64,000 nt of DNA from Atopsyche davidsoni (taxonomy: Eukaryota > Arthropoda > Insecta > Trichoptera > Hydrobiosidae). Every line of letters starts with the position of its first letter. Positions within the stretch are counted from its first letter, which is position 1. The notes beneath the pieces were generated by a model. That model was not told where the DNA came from. It saw only the letters and a list, made by a program, of their open reading frames with translations, and searched no databases. The DNA is taken from positions 2,852,001 to 2,916,000 of the forward strand of contig JAILWY010000011.1 in assembly GCA_022113835.1 (NCBI GenBank). The letters are read 5' to 3'. Positions 51,101 through 60,774 of the stretch are shown one piece after another. The position numbers and the translations under genes are program-made.

Positions 51101-53514
51101 AAGGGCTTGTTGGAGGTGAGGCGACTCAGCAGGTCCATGGCGGCGAGCGGCTGGTCGTGCGGCACCATGTGGCCGGCGTCCCGCACCAGCACCTCCGTGA
51201 GGTTGCCGGCCACCTTGGCGTACCCGGCCAGCTGCCCCCCCACGCGCCACTGCCCGCGAGGCGCTTTCGCGTACTCGGCCGCCGAGCTGAAGTTCAGGTG
51301 CGCCAGGTAGTTCTCCGTCAGCGGGTAGGCCACGATGATGTCCAGCTGCCCCGAGTAGATCACGCCGCGGTACTGCCCCAGCAGCTCCGCGACCCACGGC
51401 GCCACCGACTTCATCATGTCCTCCCGCATGTGCGTCTCCACCTCCGAGCCGTCGTGGAACGTCAGATTACCCACGTGCAGCGCGCGCCGGAAGTCACAGC
51501 TCCGGAACAGCTGGGTGAAGTCGTCTTCCCTGATCTCGTCCTTCAGGAAGTTGAAGTAGTACTTGAAGCCGGTGAGGTTGTAGAACAGCGACCCGCTCTT
51601 CGTGAAGTCTCCGTCCATCATCTCGTCCACTTCGTTCGCGGCTTGCGACCAGTTTCCCGCCTTGATGGTTTTCGCGATCGATTCCTGCCGCTCCGCGAAC
51701 GCCTTCATGCCGCTGGCGTCCACCAGGCCCAGCTGGTACAGGTAGGAGCCGTAATCTAGTTGGTTCACCGGGTCGGAGAGGCCGTTGCCGATCGCGAACC
51801 CCTTTAAGTTTATCGGCGTCTTCGAGCCGACGTTTCCATTGTGGACGGCGCGGCAGACGGCCGGGACGTACTTGCCGGCGTAGGACTCGCCCGTCACGAA
51901 GAAGTCGTTCTTCTGCAGGTCGGGGAACAGCTCGAAGAACTGGCGCAGGGTGACGAGCAGCTCGGCGCCGACGATCGTCTGATTCGCGGCGAAACCGTCG
52001 CGCGTGTAGCTGAAGCCGGTGCCCGCGGGGTTGTCCACGTAGATGACGTGGTGCGAGTGCGTCCAGGACACTTCCCGCTTGCGCAGGCGGCCGCGGCGGA
52101 ACTCCAGCGGCCCGTTCTCCGTGAACAGCCCGAACAGCGAGGAGGCGCCGGGGCCGCCCTGCAGCCACAGCACGACGGGCGCCGCGGCCGCCCCCGTCGC
52201 GGCCGGGAAGTACCAGAGGAACTGCGCCGAGCCGCGCTCGGGGTTGACGGTGAAGAAGCCGGCGTAGCTGCGCACGCCCAGGAAGCGCGAGCCGTGCACC
52301 TCGGCCATCTTGCGCGCCTCGTCCGCGCGCCCCGCCTCCAGCAGCGGCGTGATGAGCAGCGGCGCGCCGCAGTCGCCGCGGGCGGGGGGCGCCGCGCCGT
52401 GCCGCGGGTACTGGCCCAGGAAGGAAGCCGCGGCGGGGGTCCCCAGCCCGAGGGCCGCCCCGCACCACAGCCAGAGCGCCAGACCTGCCGCCATGTCACT
52501 CTCGCGAGACTGACTCACCGGCGGACTCTGCGAGGCTATAAATATTCAAGCGCCGATAAGAGCGCCGACCGGTCGACCGAGATCGGCCCCGGATAAGGAG
52601 AGGTCGCCGGGGTGAAGTCCCCATTCTCGATTTATTGGTTTCAACGGCAGCCCGCAAGCACAATAACAAGCAGGACGCAAACACAGAGACAGCATGTTGC
52701 TAAAACTTTTTTCGGACGACACCGATCATTAGCAGACTCAATCAAAGACTTCATGAATTTTCTATAATTAAGAGATTTTTTCCATGACAGCTTTCTGGTT
52801 TGTCAAGACAATTTTTTTCAAATTTTGAATTTCGAAGCGATATTGTTTTTACTTCTGTTTTGAGATATGCTTAAGAGTCATCTGTATGCAAATATATTTT
52901 TTAGCAAAACAATTAATTTTATTTTTATTGAAATTCTGTAAACCGGTTTACAATCTTAAAAATAATTAGAAACCAGTTCACGTGAACGATGGATTCCATT
53001 AAATTTTATTTTTATAAAACGCTGATTTATTAGCTGTAAATTTAAAAATAAAATCTTATTATTTACAGATGGAGAGAATGGTGCAGATCTGCAGTTTGCA
53101 GAGTCCATGCTGCTCCCGGTGGCGGAGTCATACTTCCAAGAATACAGCATTCTCCATCCAGACTTCCTCCCTGAGCGGATCTCGCCGGACGATGACAGCA
53201 CCGAGTCAGATTACACGCCTCCGGATGACGACGCATGTTGGGAAACACCCCCAGAAGTGGTGCAGAAAAAGAGCTTCCACGTGGAATTTCTGATCGCAGT
53301 CGAATCGGAAGCGGCTGATGTGCTCCGAGAGCTGGTGGCCGATGAAGCGTCGCTGATAGCTGTGGATATGAGGCGCAACCGAGCAGCCGTGCTGCCGACT
53401 ACGGTTCCTCTGGACTCTGCAGCCGTTCAGAATTTCTTAGACCATTTCCTAAGTGGACACGTCGATTTCCGACCGCTGGAACCTCTTAACCGGAGCAGCG
53501 CATTAGACGAGTAG
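38799..53514 (+). CDS. NXN: Nucleoredoxin (NXN), 6 exons
   Basis: Exons: 38799-39107, 46369-46515, 46718-46819, 48503-48793, 50714-50804, 53069-53514; all GT-AG, phases 0,0,0,0,1, total 461 aa (vertebrate NXN 435). Three thioredoxin-like modules: the first (about 1-155) has DMPWLAVPFDDLP and GAPTLVLVDAAGREICR but no CxxC; the second has the active site AHW-CPPCK (Cys 187 and 190) and ILVSSDRSEEAFE; the third ends with a DMRRNRAAV/VQNFLDHFLSGH block. The family is a cytosolic/nuclear oxidoreductase regulating Dishevelled and other signalling partners. The start at 38799 (MDGLTALFG) aligns with the vertebrate N-terminus; an in-frame ATG at 38757 would add 14 residues. Intron 1 is 7.3 kb and intron 5 hosts a carboxypeptidase gene. 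AATAAA is at 53674-53679 and 53733-53738. Confidence 0.94.
42009..42838. repeat. Minisatellite array, about 183-bp period
   Basis: The marker CCGATA/CCGAAA recurs at 42133, 42335, 42518 and 42701, i.e. spacings 202, 183 and 183. Each unit is built from shorter modules of the form 'AATAGAAATCAG...AAAAAGAAA(G/T)C', so it is a higher-order repeat; the longer first spacing comes from one duplicated 20-bp module. About 4.5 units. Long minus-strand open frames here reflect the repeat only. Confidence 0.85.
45144..45231 (-). other. Poly-C tract; G-quadruplex-prone on minus strand
   Basis: Many runs of 4-9 C are separated by ACCC, CTTCAG or AGCG, giving at least eight G-runs of four or more on the minus strand. 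A CCTTCAGC-type unit repeats within it. Confidence 0.75.
46050..46090 (+). repeat. hAT-like terminus, single end
   Basis: CAGTGGCGCGCAACCCGCGGC has the CAGNGGNNNNCAACC shape of hAT ends. No partner was found. Confidence 0.35.
46369..46515 (+). CDS. NXN: NXN exon 2
   Basis: Acceptor TTTGCAG, donor GTCCGT. 49 codons, RRLTRKFGIK...FPWAPRSVQE, matching the vertebrate KYRISNIPSLIFLD...EFPWGPKPFRE region. Confidence 0.92.
46718..46819 (+). CDS. NXN: NXN exon 3
   Basis: 34 codons, ILAGVPLER...SFYFAAHW, ending exactly before the CPPC active site, with donor GTGAGT. Confidence 0.93.
46970..47230 (+). repeat. Dispersed repeat A, copy in NXN intron 3
   Basis: This shares with 11680-12010 the blocks ATTGCTGTTGCCCA.TAG, CTCTGG.GTTTAGATCTGATAC and CATTGCCGATTCTTTA, with deletions. 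Confidence 0.6.
47299..48466 (-). mobile_element. hAT element, deleted, with 8-bp target duplication
   Basis: The left end CAGAGGCTCCCAAACTTTTT and the inverted right end CATAGTTTCCCAAACTATTT share TCCCAAACT.TTTGTCCCGTCGAC. Flanking octamers GCTTAGAG (47291-47298) and GTTTAGAG (48467-48474) differ at one base. Inside, the minus strand encodes the C-terminal part of a ZBED5/FAM200-like hAT transposase (47968-47543). 1,168 bp; it ends 36 bp before NXN exon 4. Confidence 0.82.
47543..47968 (-). pseudogene. hAT transposase fragment (ZBED5/FAM200-like C-terminus)
   Basis: About 130 residues of open frame include ISTYEELKVQFRKGYQQFWL, then YPALWTMARRFLIALPSSFLVDVS and KKKLIGN, matching the conserved C-terminal dimerisation region of vertebrate- and insect-type ZBED hAT transposases. 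The DNA-binding and catalytic N-terminal parts are absent, so this is a remnant, not a functional gene. Confidence 0.7.
48503..48793 (+). CDS. NXN: NXN exon 4 (CPPC active site)
   Basis: 97 codons starting with the catalytic CPPCK and running to DPDGL. Acceptor GTGTGCAG; donor GTCAGT at 48794, a donor that is itself repeated downstream (48943, 49142). Confidence 0.94.
48780..49345 (+). repeat. Tandem repeat spanning the NXN exon-4 splice donor
   Basis: Units of about 200 bp carry 'AAATCTGCTTAGCTTCAAGTCGA' starts at 48840, 49039 and 49241. Each includes a copy of 'GGTCTGGTCAGTA.CCGCTCGTGACATTCCTGG', whose first version is the real exon-4 end and donor (48794); copies of the donor lie at 48943 and 49142. 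Poly-C runs near 48982 and 49182 are inside the unit. Confidence 0.85.
49346..50713 (+). other. Rest of NXN intron 4
   Basis: AT-rich DNA; nothing recognisable apart from a short 49540-49620 stretch (CTCATCCTAGTTAGAAGC...CATCCTA) also seen inverted at 35990-36040, so probably a dispersed repeat. Confidence 0.5.
50714..50804 (+). CDS. NXN: NXN exon 5
   Basis: 91 nt encoding NFPWKPGPVN...ALVLFV, phase 1 at the GTGAGT donor. Confidence 0.92.
50882..50887 (-). terminator. Poly(A) signal of the carboxypeptidase
   Basis: AATAAA on the minus strand, about 207 nt after the stop codon; it lies in NXN intron 5 on the sense side just after exon 5. Confidence 0.5.
51094..52494 (-). CDS. Serine carboxypeptidase (S10 family), intronless, nested in NXN intron 5
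   Basis: One uninterrupted frame of 466 aa, similar to insect venom/vitellogenic serine carboxypeptidases and vertebrate CPVL. N-terminal signal peptide (MAAGLALWLWCGAALGLG). Family marks: oxyanion-side LWLQGGPGASS, WTHSHHVIYVDNPAGTGFS, catalytic Ser in GESYAG (near 204), Asp in SGQLDIIVAY (near 384), His in DAGHMVPHDQP (near 441); the triad looks intact, with several N-glycosylation sites. The product should remove C-terminal residues in lysosome or secretions. I choose 52494 over the in-frame ATG at 52518 because a TATA-like TATTTATA (52544-52537) and an initiator TCAGTC (A at 52511) place the transcript start between them. AATAAA lies at 50887-50882. The lack of introns and the host-intron position suggest retroposition. 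Confidence 0.94.
   Translation of the reverse strand: MAAGLALWLWCGAALGLGTPAAASFLGQYPRHGAAPPARGDCGAPLLITPLLEAGRADEARKMAEVHGSRFLGVRSYAGFFTVNPERGSAQFLWYFPAATGAAAAPVVLWLQGGPGASSLFGLFTENGPLEFRRGRLRKREVSWTHSHHVIYVDNPAGTGFSYTRDGFAANQTIVGAELLVTLRQFFELFPDLQKNDFFVTGESYAGKYVPAVCRAVHNGNVGSKTPINLKGFAIGNGLSDPVNQLDYGSYLYQLGLVDASGMKAFAERQESIAKTIKAGNWSQAANEVDEMMDGDFTKSGSLFYNLTGFKYYFNFLKDEIREDDFTQLFRSCDFRRALHVGNLTFHDGSEVETHMREDMMKSVAPWVAELLGQYRGVIYSGQLDIIVAYPLTENYLAHLNFSSAAEYAKAPRGQWRVGGQLAGYAKVAGNLTEVLVRDAGHMVPHDQPLAAMDLLSRLTSNKPFF
52508..52546 (-). promoter_or_regulatory. TATA/Inr core promoter of the carboxypeptidase
   Basis: The minus-strand TATTTATA at 52544-52537 lies 33 bp upstream of TCAGTC (52513-52508), a match to the arthropod initiator TCAKTY, with the presumed +1 A at 52511. 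Confidence 0.6.
53069..53514 (+). CDS. NXN: NXN exon 6 (C-terminal module, stop)
   Basis: Acceptor TTTACAG. It completes VDGENGADLQFAESMLLPVAE, includes an acidic insert (SPDDDSTESD...PPDDD) and ends at the TAG at 53512-53514. Confidence 0.93.
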
Positions 53515-54714
53515 TGCACAACAGTAGACTATTCCCGAGTAGATGATTATTTATATTCTAGTGGTAAAGCCTATATTTCACAAAGGCAGCAGATGAGACG
53601 ACTCGGTTATTATCTTGTCCTCGGTGTTCCAAAATAACACAACCCCAATTTTACGGCATTGCAATTACTTAAAAATAAACTAAAAATACATTATTGCTGT
53701 CACTTTCTAGATCTTTAGTGCAAATTAAATTAAATAAAGGTTAATTATTTATTATTATCCACAAGCAAACTTGATTGGATAATTATGTCAATGTGATCTC
53801 TTTCAATTTGTGAAAGAATGAGACCAGCCCTTAAACCAACTTAATTTACCGTTTTATTTATGACAGTTGTCTCCGAAAGTAAATACAGTTCACCCTATTT
53901 AGTATAAATTCACACTAACTATCATATTTTCACTTAATCTTCGAAAAGATCCAGTGACAGATAATAAGAAATGTGGCAAACCCTAACGGGCTTTGATTAT
54001 TCTTTGAATCTCAAACCTTCCACGTTATTTTGGGACAACCGAGAGCTGGTCCTCGCCAAGCGTGATTTTGTGGTCTGAATTCAGTTGGGCAATTCCAGTG
54101 CCGAGTCAACGAATAAAATATTTATATTCAGATCTATGTTTTGTGTATGTTTCAGTAACACTTATTTACGATTTATGATTATAAAGAAATTCCCAAGGTC
54201 ATAGTTGGATTCATCGGCCATGGCAGTAAAAAAATATTGGTCGCTGGGATTAACTTCGGCACTGGCTTCCAACTTCCGATCTGTGATTCAAATCACCAGC
54301 AAAAGCGGACAAACCCCCTAGACTTAAATGAAATGTACAAATATTGAAAGACTGGAGTGCAAGTTGGGGAGATTCAGAAGATAGAGTATTTGTGATTGTT
54401 TTAGAAATTTATTTCTCTCACGCAATGTCAATCATTAGGGAAGTTTTCGCCCAGTCGGGGGAAAGCTCTTTTAGTTTTTTACAATTTTATATACAAGTCT
54501 TCAGTACTAATTAATAATAAACTAATGTGATATTTTATCTCAATAATAAATTAAATTAAGTAGATTAGAAATAATATGAACGATAGATATAAGGAGATAT
54601 GTGAACATGTCATGTTTGAATGCCTGAAATAATTAACGGTACGAGATATATGAATGCGTTAAGACTAAAACCAGCTGCATTTGCAATTAGCCAATATCGT
54701 CCATTCGACATTGT

Positions 54715-54790
54715 TTAATTAACACCCAAAATAAAGGGACACTATTGACTGATTGAAAATCGGTTGCGAGTTGTGTGGCTGCTGCTTAAG
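54715..54790 (+). repeat. Family-B MITE terminus
   Basis: AACACCCAAAATAAAGGGAC, ACTATTGACTGATT and CGGTTGCGAGTTGTGTGGC match, with substitutions, the inner right arm of 15335-15402. Confidence 0.45.
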
Positions 54791-55198
54791 CTTAAGTATA
54801 ATTAAAATAGTGTTTATGTAACTTATTAAAACCTCAATACATCTTATGAGTAAAGTAAAGAACAACAAGTAATGTTTGTGCTGATTTAAAATTGAGTAAA
54901 CTTGACGTTAGTAATGTTTTATTTTAAGTACATGTAGGTAATTGAAAAGTAGCATGAAGACAAATTTTTTACAGCCTAACAATTATTGTTTGCACTGAAT
55001 AGTTCTATAGAAAATGTTACTATATAAGTAGATAAAAGTATATAACATTTAGTGAGCATAATCACAGATAAGTTTACAAAAATTAATCTCGTGTTAATGC
55101 GCTGGAGCGTCAGTAGGTATTAAAAAATACACCAGTCAAAATACGATAGCATTGCATGACCTTGGGGGGCCTTGTCATGGAGAGAACTGCGATCCTCA

Positions 55199-55453
55199 AT
55201 GCAGCGCATTCAATTTCTAGTACTCGTTACTATATTTATTTCAGGTATTCATTTGTCAATAAGGAAGACTTCGAAAGTTTTTGTTTCAACAATCCGACCT
55301 AGCAGATTTGACGTTCATTTGGAGACCCTTGAAGTACACAAATTTGTTGAATATCCGCAGATGGAAACGGCAATAGTGGGAAATGAAACATGTATTTTGT
55401 CTGATCACCCGTTGTCAAGAAATTATTGCCAGGAGTGTAAAATAAATAATTGA
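55199..55453 (+). CDS. Small open frame, possible secreted peptide
   Basis: An 84-residue frame starts MQRIQFLVLVTIFISGIHLS, a credible signal peptide, and has three cysteines near the end (ETCILSDHPLSRNYCQEC). AAATAAATAA overlaps and follows the stop. I do not recognise it; a TTTATTTCAG inside the leader could instead be a splice acceptor, making this an exon or a transposon fragment. Kept because it stands out from surrounding non-coding DNA. Confidence 0.25.
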   Translation: MQRIQFLVLVTIFISGIHLSIRKTSKVFVSTIRPSRFDVHLETLEVHKFVEYPQMETAIVGNETCILSDHPLSRNYCQECKINN

Positions 55454-57468
55454 ATTTATAAAATAAGTTTCATTCCAGTACCTGGCCACAATAATTCACA
55501 CAATTAAATTTTTTTCGTAAGTCCGATAAAAATATAACATCACATTTTAAAACGAAGTCTTGAAATCACACATGCACACAATTCGTGTTAAGCAGTCATT
55601 TGGTAAACCGTGTCCACATAAACTGGAGTTTGATAATTTTTCAGTTGGTGCTCGCAGACCTACACCACAATTTTTAAGGATCTCGGTATAGCGAGAAGAC
55701 TGGCTCGAGAGTATCAAGTACGCATTCCGACTTATCGCATCAGATGAGTAAGTAAAGTGTGAGCGTTTGTGTAAATGCATCGCTCAAGTGCCTGAGGGTT
55801 GCAGTGAATTCAGTTTTCCAAATGACTGCATAACGCGGAATATCATCTTTTCGTTTTGCGTGTATTCCGTGTACATATAACAATAATGTAACCTAAAACA
55901 ATGTATCCAATAACATAATATACATAGGATAAATTGTAAAAGATAAAATTTTTCATGCATTTTATAGTTTTATCAAGTTAACATTTAAGAGTATTAAAAG
56001 CAAAGACAATAATAATTTTTTTAAGTATAGATAAGGAAACACCAGGCCAAGCAAATGTTCTAGTCATTAGATAGGTTAGAATATTTCTTCTCTATTCAGT
56101 TCCATTGAGCATATTTTTAAATATCCGTAGTTTTATATTCACTCGGTGGTCTCTGTTTAGATATTCTTAAAATTATTATCTGGATATATATAATTTAATT
56201 TTTTTTTTGATTATTTGCTTTTCAATATGTAGATAGTAATACGAATAATAATTATGAATATTTAAATAAATAATTACATTGTTGTCTCTGTTTTTGATAC
56301 ACTCATATGCGAGCTTCGAGACATTAGACATTAGAACAACCTTCGTCTCCTTACACTGACTTAACCTAACCTAACTCAATCTGTACACAAGTAATGGGCA
56401 TAATTGAACGGCCTTTAATATTTTATTTTTGATATTGACGCCTCGTCAAAGTTTTACCATTGCTTTAATTTTTTATGAAACAATACAGCAATGCTATTAT
56501 TGCATTAAACTTCTTTTTGCATAATTAAGCAGAGAAAGAGAAGAAAGGTCTTATGATCAATCAAAGACCTTTTTGAACAGAAATAATAATCAAAATAATT
56601 TGTTCGGATTGTCATCCCGTATAATAATTTACCGAGTTCATTTGGAGTCACAAAATCCATCGACATCAGTCAAAACCCAATTAAAAGGCCACATCACAAT
56701 TTCAATAATTTATAAAAACATTAATCAGGATATTTAAGTATTATCCAAACTTGTATTTGATTATTTAATTATAAATTTATATATTTCAAATAATCAATTC
56801 ATTACATCATGCGCAACCAATTATGCCCGTTGTTCTTGTGCATATTCATACAATTATCAGACACTCCCTTAAGTGCGTCTGTTTACATATTCACACGCAA
56901 GTCATATCTTACACACGCAACACATTTTAAGTAATTATTAAATAATGTTTTACGGAATATTTACATTTGTTGCCTTCACAAAGTTAAAGTGCATTAAAAG
57001 ATATTTGTTATTATCCTACAGAGTATAGATTTTAATATAGAAAACAATTGAATTATATATTTTTAACAAAAAACAAAAATTTGACCCCTATAGTGTAAAT
57101 TTTTTTTTGCCGTTTTTTAATTGTTAAAAATTAATTGCGGATTGCTTATCAATGTCGTGGCACCATTAGCAATTTTTGTGATAAATTGAACAACTTGCTA
57201 ACTATTCCTATTGTTGATCAGCCTTTCAGAAATCGGACACAATACCATAAAGTATATTTAGGAAAATAATTGCCTTATTAATTCATATTATGATAAATGC
57301 GAACATGACTTTACACTGGAGGCATCGAATTCGTCTTTTTTCACACGTATTGATTTTCTCTTAAAACACTTGTTATCTCAGGGCACTATTTGTATTTATC
57401 AGGCGTAGACTTTCCATTAACTAGTTCAGCAGCGAGACCAGCAAGTCTGCTGTCATTCTGCGGAGACA

Positions 57469-57610
57469 TCATGTGAGCAGCGATGTCAAGGCATCCAGGA
57501 ACTTGCTGAGTTGCTCCGGCGGAAGCGACACAGCCGAAGTATCAAAATACTCCTGGGATACCTCTGCCTCAGACTTCAAGGCTGCTTGCTCGAAGGCCTT
57601 TCCAAACAAG
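57469..57610 (-). CDS. CDC45: CDC45 exon 6 (C-terminus)
   Basis: Acceptor TTGCAG. It reads NLFGKAFEQAA...LSKFLDALTSLLT, with the TGA stop at 57471-57469. Confidence 0.93.
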
Positions 57611-59785
57611 CTGCAACAAACGGATCACGTCAGTGCACACTCTACATATATCACACACCGACATAACAGCCATTGATAAAGGCTAGAGTTGCTTGAAACT
57701 GCTTGCTTACCTGGCTTTTAAAGAATAGGTGTACTTATAGATTCCTAGATTAGGTTTTATGAGTTTGGATGTCTCCTTCTCAATAAAGAAATCAAAACTT
57801 ACTTGCGTGTAGGATCAGGCAGGGGAGCCAGGCCGAGCAGGAGAGAAGGTGCAGGAGTTACGGCTAATAGTGGCAGTGCTGTGCGTCGACATCGCTGCAG
57901 CCAGCGTGCCACCAGTCCCAGCCATGCCGGCCCGCGTGCCTCAGGCAATGACACGTACAAGAATGGCCCGGCACTGCTGAGCAGGTGACCCTCTAGAGTG
58001 CTCTGCACGAGACGGGCGGATCCCTTCAGTGCACTTTGGGCCATGGTGATGCCGCGCCGCAGCACAGTGCTGTGACATCGTGATAAGGCATCCAGTGCAA
58101 CTTGAAAACCATCTGTTTCCTGGAGTTACACAAAACCATTATTGGACTCCCCAAGAAAAACCTCATTTATATAAATTTAACGAATTATTTTACGATGTGA
58201 TTGTCAATTTAATTAAATTTTAAATGCAAGCTCAGCTTTCATCACTACTTAAGAATATTAAAGGTCTTACATTTTCAAGTATAGCCAAGAGGGCATAGAC
58301 CACATCAGAGGCGCTGAAGTTGTGCGTGTAGCCGTGACGCAATCCAAAGGATAAGAACACTATATCTGGCAGGTCGTATTTAGAGGCTAGTCTCTCGAGT
58401 GCTGGGAGGAACTCTCGGCGCAGTGCCAGGTCCATGGAAGAAAAAGCTCGTCGCGCCTGAGCCAAAGGAAGCCCCATATCAGCTAGCAGCTGTTGCAGGC
58501 GCTGTTGCCCGCGAAGAGTCCATAAACGCAAACGTGCATGCGTATAGGGAGAGTGGCGCAGAGATGCCTCTGCCGACCAGTGGCGATGTAACGCAAGACG
58601 TGCGTCCTTCTCCATAGTGATATGCGCGCCAGCATGATCAGGGCGGTCATATTTGTTGTGCAAGCGTGCAGCATGAGACTGCAGTGTGCCGGTTTCCAGG
58701 GCATACTGCGGTAGCTCTACTTTATCCAGGGTTAGTTGCTCTGTCACGCCCACGATGGCCCACCAAAGCAGCTCTATGTCATCCTTGGAAAGCATCCACG
58801 CCAATTCAAACATGCGTATGGCGCTCTGAAATAATAGAATGAAAGTGTAACTCTAGAATGCTGGGATCAAAAATTTTGGTGCATAAAGATTTGACTTATC
58901 TATATAAACTTACAGATCGAGAGTAATATGTAAACTGCGTGTAGTCGAACATAAGTTTGTTGCGATTTTCCTTCCACAGACGTAGATCCCGGCGTCGCTC
59001 AGCAGCTCTACGCATGCGCTCTGTTCGATCTGTAGTTCCACCCTCTTCATTGTCTTCCTCAGAAGACTGAAAATATTAACATGAGTATTTTTAAAGAGCT
59101 AATCCTGAGTTTTGTAGGAAAAATTCTTCAACACGGATTGATTGAATTTTACAATTCTATCCGGATAACAAGCAAATTAGGAAATTGAAAACTGAAAATA
59201 AAATTGAGACGAATTCGTTTTCATATCTTGATCTATTTGCATGATATGGGGAAGTTTCTATCAAATGTCTCGCGTATCTTACCTGCTCATCGTCATCTTC
59301 ATCGTCTCGGAAGATGTCATCAAAGGCAGGGACTCCTTCGTCCCCATCGCGGACCAGAAGGCGCACCTGACCGTTGCTGTAGACATTGCACACGTCCGCA
59401 GGCTTGCGCGAATCAACGATGAAGAACACCACTTCCTCTGCCGGTTGGAGCAGCTCCACCACATCCAAGGTGGCTCCGCAGTTTACCAGGACTACGTGTT
59501 TGATTTCTTCACAATTCTCGTCGTACGTCGTCCGCAGCTCGGTCGGACCTCGGACAGGCAGAACTGTGTACGCAATATTGTCACACTTAAACAGAGCCTG
59601 CAGCACCTTGCACGCACATATTGCGTCCACATCGATGTTGACTAGGAGCAGGACCCGCTGAAATCAGAAAACTCCGTAAGGCATGTTTCACGGTTTCGCT
59701 ATACTACTGTTGATAAAAAAAAACTACTACTGACGTTTCCATTAAGAAGGTTGTAGAAATCTTTAATTAAGTCTTCAACGTACAT
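57469..59785 (-). CDS. CDC45: CDC45 replication factor, 6 exons
   Basis: Exons on the minus strand: 59785-59735, 59657-59283, 59066-58914, 58825-58271, 58119-57803, 57610-57469; GT-AG throughout, 530 aa (human 566). The start MYVEDLIKDFYNLLNG is followed by RVLLLVNIDVDAICACKVLQ, the DHH-phosphoesterase-like N-terminus with its DxDA loop; then VVLVNCGA and FIVDSRKP; an acidic linker spread over exons 2 and 3 (DDEDDDEQSSEEDNEEGG), shorter than in vertebrates; FELAWMLSKDDIELLWWAIVG; LADMGLPLAQ; ASDVVYALLA; GPFLYVSLPEA; and the tail LSKFLDALTSLLT. Known role: with MCM2-7 and GINS it forms the CMG helicase that unwinds DNA at forks. Identification is certain. Confidence 0.97.
57803..58119 (-). CDS. 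CDC45: CDC45 exon 5
   Basis: 317 nt from ETDGFQVALDAL to DPTR, phase 2 at donor GTAAGT. Confidence 0.93.
58271..58825 (-). CDS. CDC45: CDC45 exon 4
   Basis: 185 codons from SAIRMFELAW to LLAILEN; acceptor TTTCAG, donor GTAAGA. Confidence 0.96.
58914..59066 (-). CDS. CDC45: CDC45 exon 3 (linker)
   Basis: 51 codons: acidic stretch, arginine-rich helix (RMRRAAERRRDLRLW) and FDYTQFTYYSRS, matching the vertebrate FDYEQYEYHGTS. Confidence 0.93.
59283..59657 (-). CDS. CDC45: CDC45 exon 2 (DHH-like domain)
   Basis: 125 codons from RVLLLV to DDDEQ; acceptor TTTCAG, donor GTAAGA. Confidence 0.96.
59735..59785 (-). CDS. CDC45: CDC45 exon 1
   Basis: 17 codons, MYVEDLIKDFYNLLNGN, then donor GTCAGT. 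It corresponds to human MFVSDFRKEFYEVV. Confidence 0.92.
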
Positions 59786-60500
59786 TTTCCGTCAATTAAC
59801 CGTCACCGCATTATTTGTTTTTAACAACACGGACGGACGCAAGACTATAGTTAAACTCTCCCGCAGCTTCTGTATCTGTCATTTGGCGATTTCCGCCATT
59901 CCCGCGTATATACAAATTTCGTAGTCACATGTTGGTAGCAGTGAATAATTAGCAATGCTGCCAGCGTAGTATTTTAAGTGTAAGACATGGCACTTTTTGA
60001 ATATAATTATCACAAAAAATACACCAAGGATCACATAATAGGCTAGCGTAGCAATTATTGATTTAATTTAAAAGATGTAATAGTCAATGTGACACTTTAA
60101 TCGCTTTTTTATTTATAAATGCATCAATTTAACAAAAAAAAACTTTTTCAGCCCTACTTCTAACATAAAAGGATTCTTAAAAAAAATGTTTATCTACATT
60201 TGACTTTTAATTAAATATATTCTTAGTAAAATGTTCAAAATACTAAATACTTATTTTGAAATAATTTCTTGAGAGAAGAATTATTTTTATATTTATTTCA
60301 TTAATTATTTATTTGTTATGTCATGTCATGACATTTTTAAAAATCTTTTGGTGATTTTTGACGGCAGGTACTGGCAGCACCGGCCCATGTGCGATTTTTG
60401 CCTCAGCTTGTTTGTTTCAGTACATCTTTGTTTTGGTTGTGCGGATTTGACGTTTATTATAAAGTTCTGTTCATGTTTAATTTCCTATTGTGATAGTTAC
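59786..60500 (-). promoter_or_regulatory. CDC45 upstream region with E2F-like motif
   Basis: About 100 bp before the start codon the sequence TTTGGCGATTTCCGCC (59882-59897) contains an E2F-like TTTGGCG. CDC45 is a well-known E2F target in animals; use of this site is inference. Farther upstream the DNA is AT-rich. Confidence 0.35.
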
Positions 60501-60774
60501 ATTCATGTTTAACGAAAAACGTTCGTGATTATTATTACTTATCACTTTGTTATAGTGGAGTTTGTGTTGAAAAATTTGAAAGAAAAATATAATTGAAAAT
60601 CGTAAGTTAACCTACAAATATTTTCTAATCGCTTTTCAACTTAACGTATACCAGGAGGTTTTTGAACTGGTCGTATTGTGATACTATACATCAAAATTGT
60701 TTGAATGGGAAGGTCTGTTGTGCAATACTTTAACGCGACCCTTAAACTATTTTTACACACAGGGTGTCAGGGTG

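Larger units (their letters stand above)
53515..57468. other. Convergent intergenic region NXN-CDC45
   Basis: It contains the NXN poly(A) signals (53674, 53733), a family-B MITE end (54715-54785) and a small open frame at 55199-55453. The rest is very AT-rich with nothing recognised. Confidence 0.7.

Noticed and set aside
51841..52596. 251-codon open frame, plus strand
   Set aside because: Antisense to the carboxypeptidase coding sequence; low-complexity Arg/Ala-rich translation.
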